A DNA stretch of 64,000 bases from Deinococcus rubellus (GCF_025244745.1 NZ_CP104213.1:186001-250000); one strand, 5' to 3'. Numbered from the stretch's first letter, positions 30,327 to 40,355 are shown. The notes: generated from the letters alone by a model not told the origin. Translations and numbers: made by a program.

Positions 30327-30616
30327 TGAAAGCAGGATAACAAATGGAGCGCCCGATTCACGAGAACACGGCACGAAAACAGAACACGAAGAAGCGCTCG
30401 ACCTATAGGAAGCGCCGCAAAAAACCGTAAGAGAAAGCCTGACCCAGTTATGCTTGAGGGTGAAGACTGGCGAAACCTACTCGTCCCAGTCCGCAGGGTT
30501 ACCCTCGTCACCCAGCGGCCTGGGCAGCCGCAGGTGCGGCTTGTCATCGCCGCCCGGCAGCAGATTCTTGTCGTCCCAGTGAGTGGATTCGGGTGGGCAG
30601 CCGCTAAGCTCAGGTC

Positions 30617-31507
30617 ATGTCCGACCTGCTGCCGCTCGCTCCCGGCGCGTTTCTGTTTGCCGCCGCCGTCAATTCGCTGGTGTTTGCGCAAGGGTCCGGC
30701 GTGCTGGTGGTCGATACCGGCCTCGACGATTCGCACGCACGTAAGCTCCTGCGCGCCCTGGAAGCCGGAAAGCTGACGCCGACGGCCATCCTCAACACCC
30801 ACTCACACGCCGACCACCACGGCGGCAATGCCACCTTCCTCAAGAGATTTCCGGGCCTGCCGATCTCCGCCCCGCCTTTCGAGGCCGCCATCATTCAGAA
30901 CCCGCTGCTGGAGCCGCTGTATCTCTACGGCGCGCATCCGCCGAGGGCGCTCCAGACCAAATTCCTGCTGGCCCCCGCGAGTCCGGCGCAGGCAGTGGAA
31001 GCGGGCCATGTCACCCTCGGCGGCGTCACGGTGGAGTTGCTGGACGTGCCCGGCCACGCCTCGCAGATGTTTGCGGTGCGCTTCGGGGACGTGCTCTACG
31101 CCGCCGACGCCCTGTTCGGCGAGGAGCCGCTCGCCAAGCATCCGCTGACCTTCTGCGTGGACAGCGCCGCCCTGAAGACCAGTGCGGCCAGTCTGCTGGA
31201 TGTGCCGGATGTGCGCTTCACGGTGCCGGGGCACGGCCACCCCACCGAAGATCTGGCCGGGCTGGTTGCGGTCAATCTGGCGGCGTTCGGGGCCGTCACC
31301 GGGGCGGTGCTGGCCGCCGTCTGGGACGCCTGCACGGTGGACATGGCCCTCAAGCGGGTCTGCGACGCGCTGGGCATCCAGATGACCAGCCCCGGCGCAG
31401 TCGTCCTCAACCGCAGCGTGATCAGCGCCCACCTCGCCGAACTCGCCCACCTCGGTGCCGTGAGGCTGGAGGTGCAGGACAACGAACTCCTTTTCGGTGC
31501 GGTCTGA
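30617..31507 (+). CDS. Metallo-beta-lactamase-fold hydrolase
   Basis: 296 residues. HSHADHH at 62-68 gives the His, His, Asp and His metal ligands; LDVPGHASQM and VPGHGHPTEDL supply the later His ligands, and the Asp is in AADALFG. The C-terminal 70 residues form a small winged-helix-like part (AAVWDACTVDMALKRVCDAL). Substrate unknown; hydrolases of this group cut thioesters, lactones or phosphoesters. TAAGCT six bases before the ATG. The upstream gap 30375-30616 shows only an open frame without a start codon. Confidence 0.82.
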   Translation: MSDLLPLAPGAFLFAAAVNSLVFAQGSGVLVVDTGLDDSHARKLLRALEAGKLTPTAILNTHSHADHHGGNATFLKRFPGLPISAPPFEAAIIQNPLLEPLYLYGAHPPRALQTKFLLAPASPAQAVEAGHVTLGGVTVELLDVPGHASQMFAVRFGDVLYAADALFGEEPLAKHPLTFCVDSAALKTSAASLLDVPDVRFTVPGHGHPTEDLAGLVAVNLAAFGAVTGAVLAAVWDACTVDMALKRVCDALGIQMTSPGAVVLNRSVISAHLAELAHLGAVRLEVQDNELLFGAV

Positions 31508-31593
31508 CCTGTTCTCCATCAAACCTCCACACTTAAAGGTGTCCTTACGGGCACGTCATCTGCGGGGCGCAGGAGCGGGGGTAAGTTGAATCT

Positions 31594-32271
31594 ATGACCA
31601 AGAAAAGCAGCAAGTCCGCCGCCGCAAACGCTGGAGGCAGTTCAGCCGCGCCCGCCCGCGCCAAACCCGGCAAGAGCAAGGCTGCCCCGCTGATCGTGGA
31701 AGACGTTCATAGCGCCCTCTCCCCCGCCGAGGCCTCGGTGGGCCAGCGAACCGACGCCGCGCATGAGGGCGGAGAATTCAATCAGCTGGTCAACCACCAC
31801 TACCTCACTGAGGCGCAGTTCGGCATCGTCGCCGAGACCTTGCAGCGCAACTTATCGACCAGCATCTGCCTGTATCTGAAATTCAAGAAGTACCACTGGG
31901 ATATCCGGGGCCGCTTCTTCCGCGACCTTCACCTGGCCTACGACGATTTCATCGACGAGATCTTCCCCAGCATCGACGAGCAGGCCGAGCGCTTGGTCGC
32001 GCTGGGCGGCAGCCCCAAGAACGCGCCGAGCGACCTCGACAAGTACAGCGTGGTGCGGGTGCCCACCGAGACGGTGCGCGACGCCCGCACCCAGGTGGCC
32101 GATCTGGTCGCTGACCTGAGCCGGGTGGGCAAGGGCTACCGCGACGACTCCGGTACGGTGGACGACGCCAAAGACCACTCCACCTCCGATATGTACAACG
32201 GCTACGCGGCCACCATCGACAAGATTCGCTGGATGCTTCAGGCGATGATGGACGACGAGCAGCTGAACTGA
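31594..32271 (+). CDS. dps1: Dps1-type DNA-binding ferritin
   Basis: 225 residues. A long basic N-terminal tail (1-55; Lys/Ala-rich, MTKKSSKSAAANAGG onward) precedes the four-helix ferritin-like core. Ferroxidase residues visible: KKYHWDIRG, FRDLHLAYDDFIDEIF and the next-helix Glu in IDEQAERL. The tail and extra metal-site histidines (NQLVNHHYL) match D. radiodurans Dps1, which assembles a dodecamer, oxidises and stores iron, and binds DNA. TAAGTT six bases before the ATG. Stands alone. Confidence 0.9.
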   Translation: MTKKSSKSAAANAGGSSAAPARAKPGKSKAAPLIVEDVHSALSPAEASVGQRTDAAHEGGEFNQLVNHHYLTEAQFGIVAETLQRNLSTSICLYLKFKKYHWDIRGRFFRDLHLAYDDFIDEIFPSIDEQAERLVALGGSPKNAPSDLDKYSVVRVPTETVRDARTQVADLVADLSRVGKGYRDDSGTVDDAKDHSTSDMYNGYAATIDKIRWMLQAMMDDEQLN

Positions 32272-32328
32272 AGACGGGCGCGAACGGGGCGGGGGGCAAC
32301 CTCCGCTTTTTCATTTTCTGGAGCCGTG

Positions 32329-32868
32329 ATGAAGGCAGACAAGGCAAAGCCGGATAAAAAAGAGGCAGACAGGCCCACGAAGAAATTCGACTACACCCTC
32401 CATTACGCTGAACTCGATCTGCGGGTGCATCCCGAGCTTTACCGGATCGGCGTGGGCGAGCAGGGCGTCTTGCTGGTGCAGCCCTACAAATCGGAGATCT
32501 TGCCGCACTGGCGCTTCGCCACCCCCGAGGCGGCGCGGGAGAGTAGCGAGGCCATCTCCCGGCTGTTTCTGGACTACCTGGCGGCGGGCGACTTCGTGGG
32601 CGCAGATATGGCCCGCAAGTTCCTTCAGATGGGCTATACCCGTGCGCGACGCTACGCCAACCACAAAGGCGGCAAGAAGTATGACGGGCCCGTACCGGAC
32701 GACCAGAAAGGCGTCAGCGGCGCACATGGCCGCCTTGAGTTGCCGCGCGGTCCCGAGGACCCGGTGAAAGCCGAGTCGGCCCGCATCTTCAAGGCCAGAT
32801 GGGACGAGGCGGCGGCCAACCCCAAGTACGCCGAGCTGAAGCAGCGACATAAGGCCCAGTACGGCTAA
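32329..32868 (+). CDS. DUF4385 protein
   Basis: 179 residues from ATG 32329, with GGAG five bases upstream. It begins with a lysine-rich tail. FDYTLHYAELDLRVHPELYRIGVGEQGVL, GADMARKFLQMGYTRARRYANHKGG and the C-terminal FKARWDEAAANPKY follow the DUF4385 layout. Function not known. The stop codon TAA is itself the first part of a 73-bp palindrome. Confidence 0.78.
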   Translation: MKADKAKPDKKEADRPTKKFDYTLHYAELDLRVHPELYRIGVGEQGVLLVQPYKSEILPHWRFATPEAARESSEAISRLFLDYLAAGDFVGADMARKFLQMGYTRARRYANHKGGKKYDGPVPDDQKGVSGAHGRLELPRGPEDPVKAESARIFKARWDEAAANPKYAELKQRHKAQYG

Positions 32869-32940
32869 TACTGATTCTGATTAATTCCAGTGCATCCCGC
32901 AAAAAGCGCGGGATGCACTTCCACAACGCAGAACCAGTAT
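32868..32940. repeat. 73-bp nested palindrome
   Basis: Inner arms AGTGCATCCCGC (32889-32900) and GCGGGATGCACT (32908-32919) are perfect over 12 bp; outer arms ATACTGATTCTG (32868-32879) and CAGAACCAGTAT (32929-32940) match with one mismatch. Possibly a tiny mobile palindrome; the inner hairpin could end transcription although no T-run follows. Confidence 0.6.
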
Positions 32941-33000
32941 CTTTTCCTACTCCCATCGGTCAGATTAAATCGCGTCCAGCACCCAAACGCTGAACACGAT

Positions 33001-33537
33001 CTAATCGGAATCCGCATAACTGGTCTTCACTTTGGCCCATAGCCGCAGCTCACCGTCCTCCTCACTGAAGCTGCGCCCGATCTCGGCAAAGCCCGCCTTC
33101 TCCAGTACCCGCGCACTGGCGGCATTGCTGATGGCGGTATCGGCTGTCACGCGCTCCACCTGCGGCAGTGAGAGCAACCAGACCGACACGGCCTGGGCCG
33201 CCTCGCTGGCCACACCCTGGTTCCAGCTCTGGGGCCGCAGCCCGTAGCCGATGTCTACTGCACCCGTCAACGGACCCTTGGGGCCGATCGTGCCCACCGC
33301 TTCACTGGCCTGCACGATGACCCAGCCGCTGATCAATTCGGGATGCTCAGCCCAGCCGGGGAAAAATCCCAGCGCGCCGCTGGGCCACTGGGTATCAAAG
33401 TGGACCGGGCCGACCTCTGGCAATGCCAGAACAAACGGCTGGCCCTTCAGTTGCCCGGCGACCATTTCTCGGGAGAGCGGCCAGAGAAGCAGACGCGGAG
33501 TGCGGAGAACCGGGAGCGCGGAAGGGAAGCCAGGCAT
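33001..33537 (-). CDS. GNAT acetyltransferase
   Basis: About 178 residues from ATG 33537; the frame extends to 33597. LRTPRLLLWPLSREM at the start, VDIGYGLRPQSWNQGVASEAAQAV for the acetyl-CoA loop and AISNAASARVLEKAGFAEIG near the end give a complete RimJ/RimL-like GNAT. Substrate unknown. Codon use is normal for the chromosome. Tail-to-tail region downstream contains the 73-bp palindrome. Confidence 0.8.
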   Translation of the reverse strand: MPGFPSALPVLRTPRLLLWPLSREMVAGQLKGQPFVLALPEVGPVHFDTQWPSGALGFFPGWAEHPELISGWVIVQASEAVGTIGPKGPLTGAVDIGYGLRPQSWNQGVASEAAQAVSVWLLSLPQVERVTADTAISNAASARVLEKAGFAEIGRSFSEEDGELRLWAKVKTSYADSD

Positions 33538-33705
33538 CTTTAAGATTTTGCAATAGACACCCGTCACAGGTCCAAACGCGCTAGACTGACCGGACAAAAG
33601 CCCCGGTGATTTACAAGAATAGTCGCGTTCATGCGGCGATCAGCGCAGCAGTTCCGTTGACGGCAGGTCCACCGATAGGCCGTCTCCGGGCAGGAGCCCT
33701 TACCC

Positions 33706-34431
<726 letters not shown>

Positions 34432-34458
34432 TCTGGCAGCGGGAAAGGCCGCGACTTT

Positions 34459-36696
34459 CTACTTGACCTTGCCGCCTGCTCCCATCGCCCCCGTCGTACT
34501 GACAGGCACCAGGACGATGGCGTTGGGGACCGGGCGGCTCCAGACCGTATTGAGGTAGCCCCCGGTGCCCAGATAGCCGCCCGACACGAAGACGGTGGCG
34601 CTCGAGCCGCTGTCCAGCCGCAGGGCGTCCTGCACCCCGGCACTGTGCAGGGCGCGGGCAAAGGTTTCGGGGGTGCCGAACTCCAGAAACGCCAGGGTGG
34701 GCTGGCCCTTGTAGATGGCAAACGCCACCTGGCGGGTGGGCCGCCACACCCCGCTCAGCACGTCGAAGGCTTCGCGGGCCGGATTGAGGACGATCTGGCC
34801 GCCCTGGATCAGCATCGGGCCCGCACTGAGGCCCTCGCGGATGTTCTGCCAGTCGGGCGACTGGTAATTGAGGACGGCTTGCAGCGGGCTGCCCGGCGTG
34901 CGCGGCAACTGCGGAAAGCGGGCCGGGTCGAACGTCAGGCTGATCAGATCGGCAGCGGGCACCGTGCCGTTCATGTCGGCGCGCAGCACGTTGGTGGCTG
35001 CCGAATTGAGCGTCAAAGTAAGCAGGCCCGGTCCACCCACCGCTGCCTTGCCGTCGCCGACGAAGGCGCTCAGCAGTGTGGGCGCGGGCCGGGCGGTGAC
35101 GGTATTGACCGTCAGGCTGCCGAACGCGCCGGAAAGCATGTAGCGCGGGCGCGGAAAGCCGAAGAGGGCTGCGCCGCGCGCGTCGAAACCCACCGTGCCG
35201 CGCCGTTCCAGGCTGGCGGCGAGCAGTTTGCCGCCCGCCGCCACGAAGTCCACCGGCAGGCTGCTGGGCGGATCGAAATAGCCGCCGTTGACGCCCGCGA
35301 CCCCGCCGCCGCGCCGCACCAGTTCGGCGACGCTTAGTGCCGCGCCGCTGGGGGCCGTGACCACGTGCGGCGCGTAGCGGCTGGCATCGAAACTCAGCAG
35401 CGACAGGCCGCCGAACACGTTGAGGCTCACGCCGTCCGGCAGGGCGTCCTCCTTGATGGGCGGCGGCACGTCGGCGCTGAGGCTGGTGGCCGTGTCGATG
35501 ACCAGGCGGTCCGGGTCGTCCAGGGTCATCACCTGGCTCTGGCCACCGCCCGCGTCGAGCCGCACCGTCACGCCGCGCTCGTCGGGCGCGAAGGTCAGGG
35601 TATCGCCACTCTCCAGGGTCTGCACGCCGGGAGTTGCACTCGCCTGCGGCAAAAAGAGGGTCACGCCGCCGCGCTCATTGCGGGCGTTGTAGGTGGCGGG
35701 GCCACTCAGGTCGATAACCAGCCGCTGCACCTGAATATTGCGGACGGTGGTGAGACTGGAGCGCACCCCCACAATCCGGGGGCCGCTCGGGGCAGCGGGC
35801 TGCATCGGTGCCGGGGCAATGTCCGCTGCGGGCGGCGGAGCTGGGGCAGGCTGCGTCGGTGCCGATTGGGTCGGTACAGTCTGGACCGGAGTCGGCTGTC
35901 TTGGTGTCGGCTGGACGGATGCGGGCACGGCCTTCGCCGGAAGGCCGGGCGCAGTCGGCAGCGGCGTCGGCACCACACTGGCGCTTCTCAACGCGGACGG
36001 GGGGGTCGGCACCCGGCTGACCTGGACAGAGCTGGGCTGGGCCGGGCTGTGGGCCACCAGCGGCGCAGGCGACTGGGCAGCAGCTTTGGTGGCCGCCTTG
36101 ACTGGATTGGCCTGAACTGGGTTGGTCTGTCCGGTGCTGGTCAGTGCAGGGGTGGCCGTCGGCGTAATTTTGACCGCCACCTTGACCGTGTTTGTCTTGA
36201 CTGTATTTGTCTTGGCCATGTCCACTTTGGCTGTGTTCGCCTTCGGAGCCGCCTGGAAAGCCACCTGCGGCACGGGCGGCTCGGGGACGTCAACGCTGGG
36301 GCGCGCCACCCGCACGTCGAGACGCTGGGCACTGCCCCCCAGCGGCAATCCCAGTGCCCGCAGCACCTCCAGACCCACGTGCAGGCTGCCACCCGCGCCG
36401 GAGCGCTCCGGCGCGGGCAGCGGCGCGGCCAGCACAAAGCCGCTGGCCTGCCAGCCGCCCTGGACGGTGTAGCGCAGACTGCGCGCGCCGTAACTGAGCC
36501 ACACGTCCTGCGGGTCGTTGCGGGTCTGCAGCCCCAACTGCGGCAAAAACCAGATCGGTAGCCCCTCGCGCCCGCCCGAAAGCAGTTTGGTTTCGATGAC
36601 TGGGCTGGTCGGCACGCCGCCGATGGCCACCGGACGCGCGGCGGCGGCGGCGCTCAGCAGCGACAGCAGGAGCGTCAGGGGGAGCAAGCTCTTCAC
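34459..36696 (-). CDS. Secreted phosphodiester glycosidase-domain protein
   Basis: 745 residues from GTG 36696, with TACACT seven bases upstream (minus strand, 36704-36709); open frame upstream to 37059 is probably untranslated. Signal peptide (1-20). A short beta domain (about 22-115) is followed by a Pro/Thr/Val low-complexity linker (about 125-280) with near-repeats of AKTNTVKTNTVKV, then an AMIN-like beta domain (about 285-375). The NAGPA-type phosphodiester glycosidase domain is at about 420-745 (GVNGGYFDPPSSLPV, LDSGSSATVFVSGG). Likely a cell-wall or surface-polymer enzyme. Confidence 0.78.
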   Translation of the reverse strand: MKSLLPLTLLLSLLSAAAAARPVAIGGVPTSPVIETKLLSGGREGLPIWFLPQLGLQTRNDPQDVWLSYGARSLRYTVQGGWQASGFVLAAPLPAPERSGAGGSLHVGLEVLRALGLPLGGSAQRLDVRVARPSVDVPEPPVPQVAFQAAPKANTAKVDMAKTNTVKTNTVKVAVKITPTATPALTSTGQTNPVQANPVKAATKAAAQSPAPLVAHSPAQPSSVQVSRVPTPPSALRSASVVPTPLPTAPGLPAKAVPASVQPTPRQPTPVQTVPTQSAPTQPAPAPPPAADIAPAPMQPAAPSGPRIVGVRSSLTTVRNIQVQRLVIDLSGPATYNARNERGGVTLFLPQASATPGVQTLESGDTLTFAPDERGVTVRLDAGGGQSQVMTLDDPDRLVIDTATSLSADVPPPIKEDALPDGVSLNVFGGLSLLSFDASRYAPHVVTAPSGAALSVAELVRRGGGVAGVNGGYFDPPSSLPVDFVAAGGKLLAASLERRGTVGFDARGAALFGFPRPRYMLSGAFGSLTVNTVTARPAPTLLSAFVGDGKAAVGGPGLLTLTLNSAATNVLRADMNGTVPAADLISLTFDPARFPQLPRTPGSPLQAVLNYQSPDWQNIREGLSAGPMLIQGGQIVLNPAREAFDVLSGVWRPTRQVAFAIYKGQPTLAFLEFGTPETFARALHSAGVQDALRLDSGSSATVFVSGGYLGTGGYLNTVWSRPVPNAIVLVPVSTTGAMGAGGKVK

Positions 36697-36851
36697 GCTG
36701 GGCAGTGTAGCGGCTGCCCTCACCGCCCAGATGAGCCACGCCGCCCCACAATCCACTCCGGCAAGTCTTATCAGGGACTGGGACTGGATGAGACTGCCTG
36801 CCCGAAATCTGTACGCCTCTTGTAAGAACGCCCTCTTTATACTGCCCCTCG

Positions 36852-37337
36852 ATGATTGAGCCTTCTCTCGCGCTGTACGGTGACGCCTTCGATCAGGTCG
36901 AGACGCAAGTCGAACACCTGCTCGCAGCCACAGGCGTCCGCTACTGCCTCCTGGTTGACCGTAAGGGCTTCGTGCTGTCTCACAAAGAAGCGCTGTGGGC
37001 ACCCCGCCCACCCGCCCTCGATTCGGTGGCGACTCTGGTGGCCTCCAACGCCGCCGCAACTGCCGCGCTGGCCAACATGCTCGGTGAGCGCACCTTCAGT
37101 GAGCAGATTCACCAAGGCGAGCAGGGCGCGATCTACGTCGAGTCGGTGGGCGATATGGCGCTCCTCACCCTCATTTTCGACAGCAGCGTACCGCTGGGCC
37201 GGGTCAAACTGCACGCCAAGAAAACCATCACGACCCTGAACGAAATCATGAAAACCCTCAAGGAAGCGCCGCCAATCAAATTCGACGCGGATTTCGGCAG
37301 CAACGCCGTCTCGATGCTCGACGATCTGCTCGGCTGA
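36852..37337 (+). CDS. mglB: MglB-like roadblock protein
   Basis: 161 residues of the roadblock/LC7 fold (about 12-125; [21 protein letters not shown] and then [17 protein letters not shown]). In Thermus and Myxococcus MglB is the GTPase-activating partner of MglA and sets cell polarity. A C-terminal helical tail follows. TATACT eight bases before the ATG. Followed by mglA 102 bases later in the same direction, the usual pairing. Confidence 0.85.
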   Translation: MIEPSLALYGDAFDQVETQVEHLLAATGVRYCLLVDRKGFVLSHKEALWAPRPPALDSVATLVASNAAATAALANMLGERTFSEQIHQGEQGAIYVESVGDMALLTLIFDSSVPLGRVKLHAKKTITTLNEIMKTLKEAPPIKFDADFGSNAVSMLDDLLG

Positions 37338-37439
37338 TTCCGGTCTGGTCTGAATGCCGCCCACCGCTCAGGGATTTTCCTGGCTCCGTTCACCGTTTCG
37401 CCCGCCTCGCCGCGCGGCCTTGGCCCAAAGGGGAATGAC

Positions 37440-38030
37440 GTGAGTACCATTAACTTCGCCGCCCGCGAAATCAACTGCAAGATCGTGTATTACGGTCCCG
37501 GCATGTCCGGCAAAACCACCAACCTCAAACAGGTCTTCGCCAAAGTGCCGGGCCACCTGCGCGGCGAGATGGTTTCGCTGGCCACCGAGGACGAGCGCAC
37601 CCTTTTCTTTGATTTTTTGCCACTCGACCTCGGCAGCGTGCAGGGCTTCAAAACCCGCTTCCACCTCTATACCGTACCCGGACAGGTCTTTTACAACGCC
37701 AGCCGCAAACTGATTCTGCGCGGCGTGGACGGCATTGTCTTCGTGGCTGATAGCGCCCCCAACCGCCTGCGCGCCAACGCCGAGAGTATGCGTAACCTGC
37801 GCGAGAACCTCCTGGAGCACGGCATCGACGTTAAGGAAGTGCCGATGATTCTCCAGATCAACAAGCGTGACCTCGACGGCGCGCTCAGCACCGAGATGAT
37901 CCGCGCCGTGATCGACCCCAAGCACGAGTTGCAGTGGCACGAAGCGGTGGCCGATCAGGGCCGGGGCGTCTTCGAAACGCTCAAGACCGTGTCGCGGCTG
38001 GTGCTGGAACGTCTCGCCAAGGGACAGTAA
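37440..38030 (+). CDS. mglA: MglA-like Ras-type GTPase
   Basis: 196 residues. P-loop GPGMSGKTT at 19-27, switch region [14 protein letters not shown], and NKRD near 138 with its base-recognition residues. The G3 region reads [13 protein letters not shown], with the Pro in place of the usual DxxG Asp, a known feature of the MglA family. GTG start with AGGGGAATGAC upstream. Polarity GTPase partner of MglB; Deinococcus is non-motile, so its target is unknown here. Confidence 0.92.
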   Translation: MSTINFAAREINCKIVYYGPGMSGKTTNLKQVFAKVPGHLRGEMVSLATEDERTLFFDFLPLDLGSVQGFKTRFHLYTVPGQVFYNASRKLILRGVDGIVFVADSAPNRLRANAESMRNLRENLLEHGIDVKEVPMILQINKRDLDGALSTEMIRAVIDPKHELQWHEAVADQGRGVFETLKTVSRLVLERLAKGQ

Positions 38031-38051
38031 ACCTGCCCTAGAGTGGGCCCC

Positions 38052-38450
38052 ATGTCACCTCAACTCACGCTGTCCCTGCTGGGCGGCCCTGATCCCACCG
38101 AATTTGCGGTGGCGCAGTGGCCGCCTGCTGCTGATCTGCCTGCTGCACTGCTGACCGGCTCCTTCTTCAGCTTGACCCGCAGCGAGGACGAACTCTCGCT
38201 GGTGTGCGAGGCCCACCTGTTGCCGGAAGGCACAACACACGCATCCGGCTGGGTGGCCTTCAAGCTGCACGGCCCGTTTGACTTTGGCCTGACGGGCATC
38301 CTGGCGGCGGTCCTGAACCCTTTGCGTGACGCCGGAGTGGGCATTTTTGCCATGTCCACCTTCGATACCGATTACGTGCTGGTCAAGCGCGAGCGGCTGA
38401 CCGAGGCGCAGACGGCGCTGAGAAGCGCGGGGCACAGGATTCAGGTCTGA
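38052..38450 (+). CDS. ACT-domain protein
   Basis: 132 residues. A tandem ACT-type fold as in the bacterial CASTOR/ACT_7-like small proteins: LVCEAHLLPEGTTHASGWVAFKLHGPFDF and GILAAVLNPLRDAGVGIFAMSTFDTDYVLVK. These are probably amino-acid binders. TAGAGT seven bases before the ATG. It overlaps the end of the convergent GNAT gene by ten bases. Confidence 0.78.
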   Translation: MSPQLTLSLLGGPDPTEFAVAQWPPAADLPAALLTGSFFSLTRSEDELSLVCEAHLLPEGTTHASGWVAFKLHGPFDFGLTGILAAVLNPLRDAGVGIFAMSTFDTDYVLVKRERLTEAQTALRSAGHRIQV

Positions 38451-39175
38451 ACTTTCACGAAGTTAAGCCGCGTCCCGACCAGCCCAAAGCCTGCCCGCAG
38501 CACGTTGCGCTCACTGACGCTGCCGGGCGATACGTCCACAGCGGCCAGCGCCGCGCCCTGGTCATGGGCAACTTGCAGGCGGGCCGCGAGCAAAGCCGTC
38601 TGAATGCCCTGGCCCCGGTACTCGGGCCGGGTCGCCGCGCTGAACAGCAGGGCCACGCCGCCGCCTTGATCGGGCAAAACCGTCACGGCCCCGAAGCCCG
38701 CCCACTGCCCACCCACCTTGACGCCCAGGCGCATCACGTCCGGCACCCCGGCATTGACCTGCATCATTTCCTGGCTGCCCGGCCCGAAGGCCAGCGGAGT
38801 GAATTCGGCCCACTCACTGGGCGTCACCTCCTCAATCTCGAAGACTGGCGTGGGCCACTCGCCGGACACTTCGCGGGCGTAGGCGTGCAGCAGATAGTCA
38901 AGATGGTAGTGTCTGGCCGCCAGCGCCGAAACAAGGGCCGGGTGCGCGTGCGAGTGCAGCAGCATTGAGGCGGGATGCGAATGGGCGGCGAAGAACGTCT
39001 CTATCTGCGGCAGATACTCCAGTGCATCCCCTTGATCGGTCTGCCCCAGCGCGACGTTGATCGGCAGACCAGGGCCAGCGTAAAGGGCGCTCAGCGGGCC
39101 AAACGTCGCCCACTCACCCGGATACCCGCGCCAGCTCGCGGCCAGGGCAGCTTCCACCCGTTGAAGAGTCGTCAT
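38441..39175 (-). CDS. GNAT acetyltransferase
   Basis: 244 residues from ATG 39175, with TACATT six bases upstream. The C-terminal half is the GNAT domain (FSAATRPEYRGQGIQTALLAARLQ at its acetyl-CoA loop, then SERNVLRAGFGLVGTRLN). The N-terminal half (about 1-110) may be a second degenerate GNAT-like lobe. Substrate unknown. The divergent dppA-like gene starts 37 bases away, so both -10 hexamers lie inside the same short gap. Confidence 0.8.
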   Translation of the reverse strand: MTTLQRVEAALAASWRGYPGEWATFGPLSALYAGPGLPINVALGQTDQGDALEYLPQIETFFAAHSHPASMLLHSHAHPALVSALAARHYHLDYLLHAYAREVSGEWPTPVFEIEEVTPSEWAEFTPLAFGPGSQEMMQVNAGVPDVMRLGVKVGGQWAGFGAVTVLPDQGGGVALLFSAATRPEYRGQGIQTALLAARLQVAHDQGAALAAVDVSPGSVSERNVLRAGFGLVGTRLNFVKVQT

Positions 39176-39212
39176 TTGCTTAATGTAGGGCCTGCCCGCT
39201 ACGCTCAGCGCT

Positions 39213-40064
39213 ATGAATGTCGTCATCAGCGTGGATATGGAAGGCGTGTGCGGGGTGGCGTCGTGGGTGCAGGTCAGTCCGCCCGAATTTGGTGGCCTGG
39301 TCAACGCAGGCGAGTACGAACGCGCCCGCATCCAGATGACCCGTGAGGCCAACGCCGCCGCACTGGGCGCGTTCGAGGCGGGAGCCGAAGGCGTACTGAT
39401 CGCCGACTCGCACGAGACCATGCGGAACCTGCTGCCCGACTACTTAGACGAGCGGGTGCGCTTTATTTCCGGCAACGACCGTCCCCTGAGCATGGTGCAG
39501 GGCGTGCAGGAGAGCGGCGTGGCGGCGCTCCTGATGGTGGGTTACCATGCCCGCGCCGGAACGCAGGGTGCGCCGCTGGCCCATACCTGGAACGGCAACG
39601 TGCGCGATGTGCGGATCAACGGCGTGCAGGCGGGCGAGCCGTACCTCAACGCGCTGCTGGCCGGACATTACGGCGTGCCGACGGTGTTTGTCAGTGGCGA
39701 CGACATCGCGGTCAGGCAGGTGCAGGACGACTTGGGCGCAGATGTGGTCGGCGTGGCGGTCAAGGAAGGGCTGAGCATGTTCAGCGCCGTGCATCTGCAC
39801 CCCGCCGAGGCGTGCCGCCAGATTCAGGCGGGCGCGAGGGCAGCGGTGCAGCAGGCCGCCACTGCCAGGCCGTTCACGGTCATTTTTCCGGCCAGCGTGC
39901 AGCTCTCCTTCGACCATCAGGCCAGGGCTGATCAGGCCGGGCGCGTTCCCGGCGTGACCCGCGTGGACGCCGTGACGGTGGGTTACAGCAGCCCCGACGC
40001 CTACCACCTGTTCCAGACGTTCCGGATGCTATGCCAGGTGGCGCAGGTGAGGCTGGACAGCTGA
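39213..40064 (+). CDS. dppA: D-aminopeptidase DppA (M55)
   Basis: 283 residues. MNVVISVDMEGVCGVASW at the start, DSHETMRNLL, MVGYHARAGT and YSSPDAYHLFQTF fit the M55 zinc D-aminopeptidase family, which releases D-amino acids from peptides, for example from wall turnover. Metal ligands Asp8, Glu10 and the His in DSHE are present. TACGCT seven bases before the ATG. No dipeptide transport genes are next to it. Confidence 0.88.
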   Translation: MNVVISVDMEGVCGVASWVQVSPPEFGGLVNAGEYERARIQMTREANAAALGAFEAGAEGVLIADSHETMRNLLPDYLDERVRFISGNDRPLSMVQGVQESGVAALLMVGYHARAGTQGAPLAHTWNGNVRDVRINGVQAGEPYLNALLAGHYGVPTVFVSGDDIAVRQVQDDLGADVVGVAVKEGLSMFSAVHLHPAEACRQIQAGARAAVQQAATARPFTVIFPASVQLSFDHQARADQAGRVPGVTRVDAVTVGYSSPDAYHLFQTFRMLCQVAQVRLDS

Positions 40065-40121
40065 GACGCGGCCTTCACGGGCGCTCACAAAGCGCTCAAC
40101 TGTCATTTCTATAGTCAGGCC

Positions 40122-40292
40122 ATGAACTTCAAAACCAAGAGTCAGGCAATGGGCACAGGCATTGCCATCGGCGCGGCACTGGGCTTCGCCCTGATGGGCC
40201 TGACCCGCTTCGGCGCGGGCGGCCTGGCCATCGGTATTGGCCTGGGCGTGGCCCTGGGATCGTATCTGGGCCGAGGACTGCCAAAAAAATAA
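40122..40292 (+). CDS. Small glycine-zipper membrane peptide
   Basis: 56 residues. MNFKTKSQAMGTGIAIGAA begins a single long hydrophobic stretch with GxxxG spacing (AIGIGLGVALGSYLG), a short polar break (LTRFGAGG), and an end of GLPKK. It probably spans the membrane twice or as a hairpin. TATAGT (40110-40115) six bases before the ATG supports expression from a leaderless mRNA. No family recognised. Too short for most gene callers. Confidence 0.68.
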   Translation: MNFKTKSQAMGTGIAIGAALGFALMGLTRFGAGGLAIGIGLGVALGSYLGRGLPKK

Positions 40293-40355
40293 GCCTCCTT
40301 CACGATTAATCCTAAAATTGCACAATAACGACCCTCTTCACTCAAAGGAGGGCGT

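Noticed and set aside
30375..30616. Minus-strand open frame reading HWDDKNLLPGGDDKPHLR before the MBL gene
   Set aside because: Looks protein-like but has no ATG, GTG or TTG start and lies between a lipoprotein and a hydrolase start; perhaps a gene remnant, not supportable.
35365..36561. 398-codon open frame antisense to the glycosidase protein
   Set aside because: Composition of His, Arg and Gly stretches is typical of a mirror frame; no family features.
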